From the NCBI GenBank assembly GCA_023150475.1, contig JAKLKU010000007.1, forward strand, positions 62,001 to 126,000: DNA of 64,000 bases, written 5' to 3'. The position numbers and the translations under genes are program-made. The notes below the pieces were generated by a model. It had not been told where the DNA came from. It saw nothing but the letters and a program-made list of their open reading frames with translations, and did not search any database. The stretch is from Planctomycetota bacterium. Lineage in GTDB: Bacteria > Planctomycetota > UBA1135 > GCA-002686595. Each line of letters begins with the position of its first letter. The first letter of the stretch is position 1. Positions 10,129 to 18,453 of the stretch are shown here, in pieces.

Positions 10129-10602
10129 GTGGAGAGTCCGGGAGACGTGCTGGTGCGCTATCGAGCGCTCGCCGAACGGCTCGCCGCGGGTTTGGCGGGC
10201 GGACGAGCCGCGTCGATCGTCGCACGTGCGACCACCGAACTCGCGCGGGACCCCGCGGCGAGCGCGGATCCGGCGTTGCGGACTCGCTTCCTGCGGCGCG
10301 TGATCGAACTCGCGGGCGCGCCCGAATCGCCGGCCGGCGAGACGGAAGCTTCCGACGCGACGACGCTCTTCGGCGCCGACGTCTTCGAGCGAGCGCACGA
10401 GCGTTGGCGCGACCTCGAGACGCGGCTCGTCGCGCTCGATCGGCCGGAGTTCGACTTCTTCGTCGCACGATTCCAGTCGAAGCGCACGCACGCGGAGCTC
10501 TCCGCGGCGGCCGGCGAACCGATCCAGGCGGCGGTGGCGCGCGAACGTGCGTGGCTCGAACGCGTGCGCCGGTCCGCGCCGCGCGCGGAGACCCGCGGAT
10601 GA
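10129..10602 (+). CDS. small ECF sigma-like protein
   Basis: The product has 157 residues from GTG 10129. The C-terminal half reads like sigma region 4: an LDRPEFDFFVARF helix, a THAELSAAAGEPIQAAV helix-turn-helix and an ARERAWLERVR tail, comparable to the usual 'xYxEIAxxLGxPxGTVKSRxxRAR' pattern. The N-terminal region 2 is short and poorly conserved, so this is either a degenerate ECF factor or a diverged regulator. The strongest support is context: its TGA overlaps the ATG of an anti-sigma-like gene (ATGA), the standard sigma/anti-sigma arrangement. I infer that it directs transcription of envelope genes, perhaps the cytochrome pair upstream. It could instead be a non-sigma HTH protein. Confidence 0.6.
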   Translation: MESPGDVLVRYRALAERLAAGLAGGRAASIVARATTELARDPAASADPALRTRFLRRVIELAGAPESPAGETEASDATTLFGADVFERAHERWRDLETRLVALDRPEFDFFVARFQSKRTHAELSAAAGEPIQAAVARERAWLERVRRSAPRAETRG

Positions 10603-11309
10603 GCTGCCTCAATCCGCTGCACCAGCGGTTGTCGCCGCTCGCGCAAGGTGAACTCGGCCGCGAGCACGCGCTCGAACTGCTCGCCCACGTGGAAGTCTGC
10701 GCCAACTGCGCCCGCGATCTCGATCTGTACGCCGATCTCGTGACCGTCGCGGCGAGCCCACTCACGCGGCCCGTGGACCGCCTCGAACGCTGGCGTGCGC
10801 GGGCTCCGAAGTTCCTGTTCGTGATCGTGGTCGGCTTCGCCTTGCTCGGCGTGATCGATCAGGTGCTCGGGCCGACGAAGAAGCCCGACTACGCGGCGCT
10901 CGCCGAGCGCGTCGAACCGCCCGCGACCGATCCGAACGTCGTCGATCCGTACGCGAGCGAGCTCGCCGCCGCGCTCGCCGACGCGCCCCGCGAGGACTGG
11001 GCGTCGGTGGTGGTGAAGCTCGATGCGTTCCTCGACCTGCACCCGGACCACGCCTTGGCGCGCTTCCACCGTGCGAGCGCGCAGCGCGCCCTCGGTCGTT
11101 TCGATGCCGCGCGCGTGGACCTGCGCCTGCTGCGCGAAGCGACGCAAGGACCGTTGCGCGACGATGCCGAGTGGGCGCTCGTCCACTTGGAGCTCGCCGC
11201 CGACGAGCCGCGAGCCGCGCTCGGCGTGCTCGACGACATCGAGCGCCGCAACGGCGCGTACGCTGGCCGCGCGATCGAGCTCGCCGAACGGGTGCGCGCC
11301 GTCCGCTGA
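10599..11309 (+). CDS. anti-sigma-factor-like zinc-motif membrane protein with TPR-like C-terminus
   Basis: The product has 236 residues; its ATG overlaps the previous stop by 4 nt, implying translational coupling. H30-x3-C34-x2-C37 (HVEVCANC) is the zinc-binding anti-sigma (ZAS) motif. A single hydrophobic helix at ~69-88 (FLFVIVVGFALLGVI) places the C-terminus across the membrane. Residues ~120-230 are helical pairs with TPR-like pattern (WASVVVKLDAFLDLHPDHAL, ARFHRASAQRALGRFDAARV). Role inferred: membrane-tethered inhibitor of the sigma-like protein, sensing through its extracytoplasmic TPR domain. The domain order is typical for the class; the sensed signal is not apparent. Confidence 0.75.
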   Translation: MSCLNPLHQRLSPLAQGELGREHALELLAHVEVCANCARDLDLYADLVTVAASPLTRPVDRLERWRARAPKFLFVIVVGFALLGVIDQVLGPTKKPDYAALAERVEPPATDPNVVDPYASELAAALADAPREDWASVVVKLDAFLDLHPDHALARFHRASAQRALGRFDAARVDLRLLREATQGPLRDDAEWALVHLELAADEPRAALGVLDDIERRNGAYAGRAIELAERVRAVR

Positions 11310-11318
11310 AGCCGCGAC

Positions 11319-11324
11319 TATGAT
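11319..11324 (+). promoter_or_regulatory. candidate -10 element TATGAT
   Basis: TATGAT matches the -10 consensus at five of six positions and lies 22 nt before the ATG at 11347, in the 37-nt gap after the anti-sigma-like gene. No good -35 is visible. Confidence 0.3.
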
Positions 11325-11346
11325 CGTGGCTCGTCCTACGTGCCGC

Positions 11347-12738
11347 ATGAACCTCCACGCCCTCCCGCGGATCTTCGCTCTCGTCCTCGTGCTGTTCCTC
11401 GCTGCGTGCAGCGAGCAGCCGCGACCCAACGTGCTGTTCGTCAGCATCGACACGTTGCGCGCCGATCGGCTCGGCGCCTACGGTTACGAGCGCGCGACGA
11501 GTCCGAACATCGACGCTTTCGTTCGCGAAGGCGCGCTCTTCGAGAACTGCTTCGCGCACCACGGATCGACGTGGCCGTCGCTCACGTCGATCTTGACCGG
11601 CAAGTTCCCGCTGGTGCACGGTGTGCGCGAGAACGGCGACATGCTCGAGGCGGCGCACCGCACGTTGCCGGAGGAGCTCGCTGCGCGCGGTTACCAGACC
11701 GCGGCGTTCCTCACCAACATGATCGAAGCGCCGAACCGGGGTTTCGAGCACAAGTTCCTGCCGTCCAAGCCGTTCGACGACCTGCGTTGGGACCGCGAAG
11801 CGACGACGGAAGCCGTGCGCTGGCTCGGCGCGCGCGACCCGTCGCGTCCGTTCTTCGCGTGGTTGCACTTGATGCAGCCGCACAAGCCGTATCACCCGCC
11901 GGCCGAGCTCGCGAAGGTCTTCGAGCCCGAGCTCCAAGGTGCGTGGCGCGTCTCGGACCAAGCGCTCGACGAGATCACGTTGGGCGACTTCGCAGTGCCT
12001 GAGCCCGACCTCGCGCACATCCAGGCCCAGTACGACGCGCAGTTGGTGTCCGTCGATCGGCTGGTGAAGGAAGTGCTCGACGCGCTCGCGGCGAACGGGC
12101 TCGCCGAGAACACGCTCGTGGTGCTCTTCAGCGACCACGGCGAAGAGCTGTTCGACCACCATCGGTACTTCTTCCACTCGTGCTCGCTCTACGACGGCGT
12201 CCTGCGCAACGTGCTCGTCATGCGTTTCCCCGGCCGGATCCCAGCCGGCCGGCGCATCGCGCAGCAAGTCGCCGAGACCGACATCGCGCCGACGGTGTAT
12301 CAGCTCCTCGATCTCGCGCCGCCGCGCGGATTGCAAGGGCTCTCGCTCGAACCGCTCTTCGCCGCCGACGACCCCAAGCGGCCGTCGATCTTCGTCGGCG
12401 AGTACGGCAAGTTCGCCGATCGACCGATCTGGGCGGTCCGCGACGGCCGTTACAAGTACATCCACAACCCGCACGGGCTGAAACCGACCAATCCGCCGTA
12501 CACGGCGAAGTCGGGCGGCTTCCCGTACGAGGACTACGAGCTCTACGACCTCGTCGCCGACCCGGGCGAAACACGCAACGTGTTCGCCGAGCACCCCGAC
12601 GTCGTCGAGCGCCTCCGGCGTGAACTCGATGCGTGGCTCGCCGTCAACGAGAAGCTCAAAGGCTCGGCCGGCGAGATGGACGCTGCGACGCGCGAGACGA
12701 TGAAACAACTCGGCTACATCGGCGACGACGAGCACTGA
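11347..12738 (+). CDS. sulfatase-fold lipoprotein with Thr at the nucleophile position
   Basis: The product has 463 residues, with a lipoprotein signal ending at LAAC (Cys21). The alkaline-phosphatase/sulfatase superfamily is shown by LFVSIDTLRADRLGAYGYE with metal ligand Asp35, the motif STWPSLTSILTG, and FSDHGEEL near residue 263. In true sulfatases the C/S-x-P-x-R box supplies a formylglycine; here the aligned residue is Thr75 and the Arg is Leu, so formylglycine formation is not expected. Threonine is the nucleophile in phosphoethanolamine transferases and phosphodiesterases, so a phospho- rather than sulfo-substrate is plausible. The C-terminal MKQLGYIGDDEH tail resembles that of family relatives. 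The methyltransferase gene starts 2 nt after the stop. Confidence 0.85.
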   Translation: MNLHALPRIFALVLVLFLAACSEQPRPNVLFVSIDTLRADRLGAYGYERATSPNIDAFVREGALFENCFAHHGSTWPSLTSILTGKFPLVHGVRENGDMLEAAHRTLPEELAARGYQTAAFLTNMIEAPNRGFEHKFLPSKPFDDLRWDREATTEAVRWLGARDPSRPFFAWLHLMQPHKPYHPPAELAKVFEPELQGAWRVSDQALDEITLGDFAVPEPDLAHIQAQYDAQLVSVDRLVKEVLDALAANGLAENTLVVLFSDHGEELFDHHRYFFHSCSLYDGVLRNVLVMRFPGRIPAGRRIAQQVAETDIAPTVYQLLDLAPPRGLQGLSLEPLFAADDPKRPSIFVGEYGKFADRPIWAVRDGRYKYIHNPHGLKPTNPPYTAKSGGFPYEDYELYDLVADPGETRNVFAEHPDVVERLRRELDAWLAVNEKLKGSAGEMDAATRETMKQLGYIGDDEH

Positions 12739-12740
12739 AC

Positions 12741-13565
12741 GTGTCGACCGACGGAGCGCACGAACCGGACCGAGTCGACCACTACGGTGCGAGCTACGGC
12801 CACTTCGCGACCGAGCTCCTCGCCGCGGTGCGGGCCGACGCTTTCGGCGAGGACATCGGACAGAACGGCTGGCTGACCGCGGACGAGCAAGACGCGTTCG
12901 TCGCACGGTTGGCGCCGACCTCCGCGTCGACGCTGCTCGACGTCGCGTGCGGTTCGGGCGGCCCGACGTTGCGGATCGCGCGTTCGACCGGTTGCCGTGT
13001 CCACGGTGTCGACGCGCACGGCGAAGCGATCGCGCGGGCGCGCGCGGCGGCCGAGAGCGCGGGGCTCGGCTCGCGCGCCGCTTTCACGCAGCTCGACGCG
13101 GCGGGCCGCTTGCCGTTCGCCGACGGCGAATTCGATCGGCTGACCTGCATCGATGCGCTCAACCACTTGCCGGACCGCCGCCGCGTCTTCGCCGAATGGG
13201 CGCGCGTGCTGCGCCGCGGCGCGAGGCTGCTCGTCACCGATCCGGTCGTCATCACGGGCGCCGTCACGAACGAGGAGCTCGCGATCCGCGCCTCGATCGG
13301 CTTCTTCCTCTTCGTCCCGGACGGCCTCGACGAACGCTGGCTCACCGAAGCGGGCTTCCGCGTCGAATCGGCGGAGGACCGCACGGAGAACATGGCTCGC
13401 GTCGCCGAGCGTTGGCACGCGGCCCGTGCGCGGCGCGCGCGCGAGCTGTGCGCGTTGGAAGGCGAGCAGACGTTCGCGGGTCAGCAGCGCTTCTTCGAGA
13501 TCACTGCGCGCCTCGCGTCGGAACGCCGGCTGAAGCGGCAAGCGTTCTGCGCGATTCGCGAGTGA
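12741..13565 (+). CDS. class I SAM-dependent methyltransferase
   Basis: The product has 274 residues from GTG 12741, 2 nt after the sulfatase-fold gene stop. The Rossmann motif I is LLDVACGSGGPTLRIA, the acidic end of strand 2 is VHGVDAHGEAI, and motif IV is FADGEFDRLTCIDALNHLPD, followed by WARVLRRGARLLVTDP. This is the UbiE/glycine-sarcosine type small-molecule methyltransferase layout. The N-terminal YGASYGHFATELL stretch is the usual substrate-side helix. No signal peptide, so cytosolic. The substrate cannot be read from sequence. The tight spacing suggests co-translation with the upstream lipoprotein, though the two compartments differ. Confidence 0.85.
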   Translation: MSTDGAHEPDRVDHYGASYGHFATELLAAVRADAFGEDIGQNGWLTADEQDAFVARLAPTSASTLLDVACGSGGPTLRIARSTGCRVHGVDAHGEAIARARAAAESAGLGSRAAFTQLDAAGRLPFADGEFDRLTCIDALNHLPDRRRVFAEWARVLRRGARLLVTDPVVITGAVTNEELAIRASIGFFLFVPDGLDERWLTEAGFRVESAEDRTENMARVAERWHAARARRARELCALEGEQTFAGQQRFFEITARLASERRLKRQAFCAIRE

Positions 13566-13581
13566 CTCCGCCGCGCGGCCG

Positions 13582-14928
13582 TCACTTGCCCTGCAAGTAC
13601 CCGAGCGAACGCAGCCGATCGACGATGTTGTCCTTCGCACCGCTGACCGCCGCGCGATCCTCTTCGGTGATCGCGACGGTCGGCCGCGGCGAAGTCTCGT
13701 ACGTCGGGACGTCGGGCAGCAGCGGATTCGCGGCGAGGTACTCGGGCGTGAAGAGTTCGGTGTAGACGCGACCTTCCATGTCGCTCGCGCGCGGCAGGCC
13801 GAACACGTGGAGCCAAGTCGGCGTCAGGTCGTACACGCTCGGGATCTTCGCGCTCTCGTCGTGGCGCAGGTCGGACTTGCGCACTCCGGGTCCGGCGGCG
13901 ACGAAGATGCCCGGGAGCAACGCGAACTCGTGACCGCCGGTGCGCTCGTCCTCGCTCATGCCCGGTCGCATCTCCGCGTGGAAGCCGTGATCCGACGCAA
14001 CGATGATCAGCGTGTCGGGATCCGCGAGCGCGACGATCTCGCCGAGCTTGCGATCGAACCAGCGGTACGCGTTCGGGATCACGGCTCCGAGTGCGTCGAC
14101 TTCGGCGTTCGGGACCTGCCACTGCGGTTTGTCGGTCGGCCGGTAATACTTCCACATGCGGTGCGACGACACGTCGACGATGCCGCTGTAGACCGAGAGG
14201 AACGGCACCTTCTCGCGCTGCCAGAACGCTTTCGCCGCTTCGAAGAAGATCTGATCCGAGAGCAGCGCGGAGCGCGTGTCGAGGATCACGCGTTGTTGCA
14301 CCGGGTTGCCGAACTCCGGCCGTAGCTCGCCGAACAACTCGCGACCGAGCTCCGCCGCGCGGCCTTGTTCCGCTTCGACGATCCGATCGAGGTCGGCGCT
14401 CCAACCGGGCGGGTGCGTCTGTTTCGGCATGCCGACGTACGCGCTGCCCTTCCACAGGCCGGCCTCGAGCACCGAGAGCGACGACACCATGAAGCCGTTG
14501 ACGACTTCGGCGGGCCACGTGAGCCACCAGCCGACGATGCCGACGCGCACGCCGCGTTCGCCGAGCAGATCCCAGATCGCGCGGACCTTGCGGTCGTTCG
14601 AGAGCACGGGCTCGGCGCCGTGCGCGCCGGCGCGCACGAAGTCGGTGATGCCGTGGACTTCCTTCGCCTTGCCGGTGCCGATCGTCGTCCAGATCACCGG
14701 CGACAGCGACGGCTGGAACGTCGCGAGGTGCGACGCGAAGCCGCGGTCGACCAGCGCCTTCAGGTTGGGCATCTCGCCGCGGTCCATCAACGGACCGGCG
14801 ATGTCCCAGGTCGCTCCGTCGACGCCGACGAAGAGCACCTTGGCGGGGCGGGTCTTTGGCTGATCGCTGCACGCAGCGGCGACGACGAGGAAGGCGGCGG
14901 TGAGAAGGCGTAGTTTCACGAGGGGCAT
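13582..14928 (-). CDS. alkaline-phosphatase-superfamily (type I phosphodiesterase-like) lipoprotein
   Basis: The product has 448 residues from ATG 14928; GTG 14919 is an alternative start. The signal ends at lipobox AAAC (Cys20). Superfamily features are VLFVGVDGATWDI with metal Asp37, the SPVIWTTIGTGK nucleophile region followed by VHGITDF, and IVASDHGFHAEM with the second metal site. The sequence around the nucleophile has no sulfatase formylglycine box, so the type I phosphodiesterase/nucleotide pyrophosphatase branch fits best. The C-terminal LRSLGYLQGK parallels the LGYI tail of the lipoprotein at 11347. It converges with the methyltransferase gene, leaving 16 nt between stops. Confidence 0.85.
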   Translation of the reverse strand: MPLVKLRLLTAAFLVVAAACSDQPKTRPAKVLFVGVDGATWDIAGPLMDRGEMPNLKALVDRGFASHLATFQPSLSPVIWTTIGTGKAKEVHGITDFVRAGAHGAEPVLSNDRKVRAIWDLLGERGVRVGIVGWWLTWPAEVVNGFMVSSLSVLEAGLWKGSAYVGMPKQTHPPGWSADLDRIVEAEQGRAAELGRELFGELRPEFGNPVQQRVILDTRSALLSDQIFFEAAKAFWQREKVPFLSVYSGIVDVSSHRMWKYYRPTDKPQWQVPNAEVDALGAVIPNAYRWFDRKLGEIVALADPDTLIIVASDHGFHAEMRPGMSEDERTGGHEFALLPGIFVAAGPGVRKSDLRHDESAKIPSVYDLTPTWLHVFGLPRASDMEGRVYTELFTPEYLAANPLLPDVPTYETSPRPTVAITEEDRAAVSGAKDNIVDRLRSLGYLQGK

Positions 14929-15294
14929 GTAGCCCGAGCGCGCCGTCAGCGTCAAACGATTCCTCCGCGGTGGGCGGACTCGCGAACCGGGCGCTGGCGG
15001 TGGACGAGTCGTCACGCGGGCAGCCCCGGCGGCGCCCCAGCGCGAAAACCGTCGCGCGACGGTCTGGTGGGGAACGCTTCGCAGGGGCGTTGGGGGCGGG
15101 CGTCGAAGACGCGCGTGGCCCGCCGTTCTTCCCTGGCGCACCGGCCGGCGGCGCAGCTTGGCGCAGCGGACGACGCGCGGGCCGAGGGCGCGAGCCGCGG
15201 GGCTCGCCGCGCGGCCCTCGAGGAGCTCGGACTCAAGACACCGGGACAAGACGCCGATACCGAGCGACCCGTCGACCCGGAAAGCCATTCCCGC
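14929..15294. other. intergenic region, no gene seen
   Basis: The 366-bp spacer between divergent genes is very GC-rich. Open frames in it give Arg/Gly/Pro-rich translations without hydrophobic core or motif. It must hold the promoters of both flanking genes, but I see no clear -10/-35 pair. Confidence 0.5.
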
Positions 15295-15858
15295 ATGCCG
15301 ATCCTCCGCTCGTCGCGCTCCGCGTTCTCGCTGTTCGAATTGGTCGCGGCGATCGCGGTGATCCTCGTCCTCGCGGGCGTCGTAGCGCCCGCGGTTGGAG
15401 GCAAGCTCGAATCCGCTCGCCGGGCCCGAGCTCGCGCGGACCTCGAACAAGTCTCCGACGCGTTCAACTGCTACCGGAACGACACGGGCATCTGGCCGGC
15501 GAACGTTTCGTTCGACGCGAGCGCCACGACGTCGTCCACGCTGGTCGGGTACGCGTGTTTCTACGCTCGGCCGAACGGCGTCGAACGTTGGCACGGTCCG
15601 TACCTCGAAGTCGGCTGGCCGACGGAAACGCCGTCCGCCGTCGCGCGGATCTCCGGCGGCGAGAGCGGTGGCCTGCTCGACCCGTGGGGGCGGCCGTACG
15701 TCGTGCACGTGCTCGAACGCGGGTACGCGATGAGCCACGGCGCGATCGCGCTCGTCTGCAACGGCGCGGACGGCGGGCTCGACTCGACTCCGCTCGAACT
15801 GCTCGGCGGCCAAGCGGGCGGCGACGACATCGTGTTGCTCGTCACGCGCAAGCTCTGA
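15295..15858 (+). CDS. type II secretion/type IV pilin-like pseudopilin (GspG-like)
   Basis: The product has 187 residues from ATG 15295. The N-terminus carries a class III prepilin signal, SAFSLFELVAAIAVILVLAG, with the invariant Glu at +5 and a hydrophobic helix after it. The residue at -1 is Ala rather than the usual Gly. A polar region then has the GspG features DLEQVSDAFNCYRNDTGIWP and LLDPWGRPYVV, the latter being the characteristic C-terminal loop. No other secretion or pilus genes are nearby, so it is an orphan pseudopilin, probably serving a distant type II secretion or pilus system or acting as a surface-exposed minor pilin. The long open frame upstream to 15067 looks non-coding. 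Confidence 0.85.
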   Translation: MPILRSSRSAFSLFELVAAIAVILVLAGVVAPAVGGKLESARRARARADLEQVSDAFNCYRNDTGIWPANVSFDASATTSSTLVGYACFYARPNGVERWHGPYLEVGWPTETPSAVARISGGESGGLLDPWGRPYVVHVLERGYAMSHGAIALVCNGADGGLDSTPLELLGGQAGGDDIVLLVTRKL

Positions 15859-15928
15859 GCGCGCGCACGCCGCGAGTGCACGGCGGTCGAAAGTCCGCGT
15901 GAGGTTGGCACGCGGCGGCGCGTCGGGA

Positions 15929-18352
15929 TCAGCCGGCGCGCGCGGCGAATTCGTCCGGCGTGAACGCGTCGACCAGGATCGCGTCGCGTCGCGCGATTTC
16001 GGCCGCTTCGACCAGCTTGCGCTCCTCCTCCGAGAGGATGCCGGCCGCGACCGCGGCGTCGAGCAGTTCGGTCGAGCCTCGGGCCGCGAGCTTCTTCTGC
16101 TTCGCGGCTTCCTTGAGCTTGTTGCGGGCCGGCTGCGCGGCGAGCACCGCGGCCTGCGCCGCTTCGAGTCGGCCGAGCCCGGGATCGCTCGCGGGCGGCA
16201 GGAAGATGTCGCTCGACAGCGAGACGCGTTCCGGCCGATCCTCGAGCAAGCCGCGCGCGACTTCGGCGTGACGCCGATCGCTCGGGCCGTGCTCGCGCCG
16301 GCCGAACGGCAACACGAGCGCCCGCACGAGCCACGCGGCCGGACGATTCGGCAAGTTGCGCAGGAAGTCGTCGAGCGCGTGCTCGGCGCGTTCGAGCGCG
16401 TGCTCGGCGGCCCAACGCATCAGCGCCGCCTCGCGATCGGGCGCACCGCCGTCGAAGTAGCGCTTGAGCACCGCGGAACCGAGATAGAGATGCGCGAGTG
16501 CGTCGGCGAGCCGACCGCAGAGGTTCTCCTTGCGCTTGAGCTGTCCACCGAGGGTCGCCATCGCGAAGTCGGCGCAGAGCGAGAACGCCGTCGCGAGCCG
16601 TTCGAGGCGCGGGTAGTACTCGCTCGCGGCGCCGGAGGTCGGGGAACCGACGAGTTTCGTGCCGCCGAGCGAGAAGAGCAGGCCTCGCGCCGCGTTGGTG
16701 AAGACCAAGTTGACGTGCCCGAAGAACGCTGCGTCGAACGCAGCGACGTCGCGTTCGGCGACGGCGCGCATCTCGCGTTGCACGAACGGGTGACAACGGA
16801 TCGCGCCTTGGCCGAAGACGATCATCGTGCGCGTCAGGATGTTCGCGCCTTCGACGGTGATGCCGATCGGGATCGCCTTGTACGCGCTGCCGAGCACGTT
16901 GCGCGGTCCGAGACAGATGCCGTTGCCGCCGAGTACGTCCATCGCGTCGTTGATCACGACGCGCATCGTCTCGGTCGCATAACACTTCATGATCGCCGTG
17001 ATCACCGACGGCTTCTCGCCGGCGTCGATCGCGCCGAGCGTCAGCTTGCGGCCCGAATCGATCAGGTAGGTGAGCCCGCCGACCTTCGCGAGCTTCTCCT
17101 CGACGCCTTCGAAGCGACCGATCGGCAGCCCGAATTGCTCGCGGATCGTCGCGTGCGCGCCAACCGCGCGCGCAGCGAGCTGTGCCGCACCGACCGACAG
17201 CGCGGGCAAGGACACTCCGCGACCGGCGGACAGGCACTGCATCAGCATGCGCCAGCCGTGGCCCGCAAGCTTCGGCCCGCCGATGATGAAGTCGAGCGGC
17301 ACGAACACGCCGTGACCCTCCGTCGGACCGTTCATGAACGGCACGCCGAGCGGATCGTGGCGTTTGCCGATCTGCACGCCCGGTGTGGTCACCGGGATCA
17401 GCGCGCACGTGATGCCCAGCTCGGTTTCTTGGCCGAGCAGGTGCTCCGGATCGCGCAGTTTGAACGCGAGGCCGAGCACGGTCGCGACCGGCGCGAGCGT
17501 GATGTAGCGCTTCGACCAATCGAGCCGCATGCCGAGCACTTCGCGGCCCTCGAACGTGCCGCGACAGATCGTGCCCGTGCTCGTGATCGACGCGGCGTCG
17601 CTGCCCGCGCCCGGTTCGGTCAGCGCGAAACACGGCACTTCGCTGCCGTTCGCGAGCCGCGGCAGCCAGAACTTCTTCTGCTCGTCGGTGCCGTAGTGCA
17701 GCAAGAGTTCCGCGGGCCCGAGCGAGTTCGGCACCATCACACTGACGGCGGCCGTCACGCTGCGACTGGAGAGCTTGACGATCACTGCGGAGTTCGCGGC
17801 CGCGGTGAAGCCGAGGCCGCCGTACTCCTTCGGGATGATCATGCCCATCAAGCCTTTCGACTTGATGAGTTGCCACGCACGTTCGGAGAGGTCGCCGCGC
17901 GCTTCGACTTCGTGTTCGACGCAGAGCTTCGAGAGCTCGCCGACGACTTCGTCGACGAACAGTCGCTCTTCCGACGTCATCTTCGCGACGTGGAAGTCGA
18001 GCAGTCGTTGCCACCGAGGCGCACCGGAGAAGAGCTCCGCATCCCACCAAACGGTGCCGGCCTCGAGCGCGGCGCGCTCGGTGTCGCTCATCGTCGGCAA
18101 CGCCTTGCCGACGAGTTTCAGACTCAACCCGCCGAACAGGACGCGGCGCAACGGCGCGAAACCGAACACGAGCGCGAGCACGCCGAAGACGGCCGCGACG
18201 GTCCAGAACGGCGTCGGCGCCGCAGCGAGTTTCCACTTCCACCACGCGAGCACGATCGCACCCGCGACGACCCAACCCAACCAACCGCGACCGAGCGCCG
18301 TGAGCGCGAGGAAGACGAGCAGCGCGAGGACGATGACGAGCGCGAGGATCAT
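15929..18352 (-). CDS. fadE: acyl-CoA dehydrogenase, FadE type
   Basis: The product has 807 residues, the length of Escherichia coli FadE (814). Two N-terminal hydrophobic helices (ILALVIVLALLVFLALTAL, PFWTVAAVFGVLALVFGF) anchor it to the membrane. The flavin dehydrogenase core follows (GLMGMIIPKEYGGLGF, CFALTEPGAGSDAASITSTG, AMDVLGGNGICLGPRNVLG). The C-terminal ~270 residues match the DUF1974 extension specific to this branch (FSLCADFAMATLGGQLKRKE). It catalyses the first step of fatty acid beta-oxidation, acyl-CoA to trans-2-enoyl-CoA. No other beta-oxidation genes are in the window, so it stands alone beside the transporter pair. Confidence 0.93.
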   Translation of the reverse strand: MILALVIVLALLVFLALTALGRGWLGWVVAGAIVLAWWKWKLAAAPTPFWTVAAVFGVLALVFGFAPLRRVLFGGLSLKLVGKALPTMSDTERAALEAGTVWWDAELFSGAPRWQRLLDFHVAKMTSEERLFVDEVVGELSKLCVEHEVEARGDLSERAWQLIKSKGLMGMIIPKEYGGLGFTAAANSAVIVKLSSRSVTAAVSVMVPNSLGPAELLLHYGTDEQKKFWLPRLANGSEVPCFALTEPGAGSDAASITSTGTICRGTFEGREVLGMRLDWSKRYITLAPVATVLGLAFKLRDPEHLLGQETELGITCALIPVTTPGVQIGKRHDPLGVPFMNGPTEGHGVFVPLDFIIGGPKLAGHGWRMLMQCLSAGRGVSLPALSVGAAQLAARAVGAHATIREQFGLPIGRFEGVEEKLAKVGGLTYLIDSGRKLTLGAIDAGEKPSVITAIMKCYATETMRVVINDAMDVLGGNGICLGPRNVLGSAYKAIPIGITVEGANILTRTMIVFGQGAIRCHPFVQREMRAVAERDVAAFDAAFFGHVNLVFTNAARGLLFSLGGTKLVGSPTSGAASEYYPRLERLATAFSLCADFAMATLGGQLKRKENLCGRLADALAHLYLGSAVLKRYFDGGAPDREAALMRWAAEHALERAEHALDDFLRNLPNRPAAWLVRALVLPFGRREHGPSDRRHAEVARGLLEDRPERVSLSSDIFLPPASDPGLGRLEAAQAAVLAAQPARNKLKEAAKQKKLAARGSTELLDAAVAAGILSEEERKLVEAAEIARRDAILVDAFTPDEFAARAG

Positions 18353-18453
18353 GCGGGCCCTTTTCGGTCGCCGTGGAGCGAAGCCTCGCGCCCGGTTCTA
18401 GGAATCACTGCGGGCCGGCGCAACAACGGGCTTTCCGCGTCGGCGCCGCCCGC

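Noticed and set aside
11347-12738. Formylglycine-dependent sulfatase
   Set aside because: The C/S-x-P-x-R box is absent; the aligned position is Thr75 followed by a Leu instead of Arg.
14970-15294. Short gene before the pseudopilin
   Set aside because: Translations in any frame are Arg/Gly/Pro-rich and low in hydrophobic residues, with no start signal or motif.
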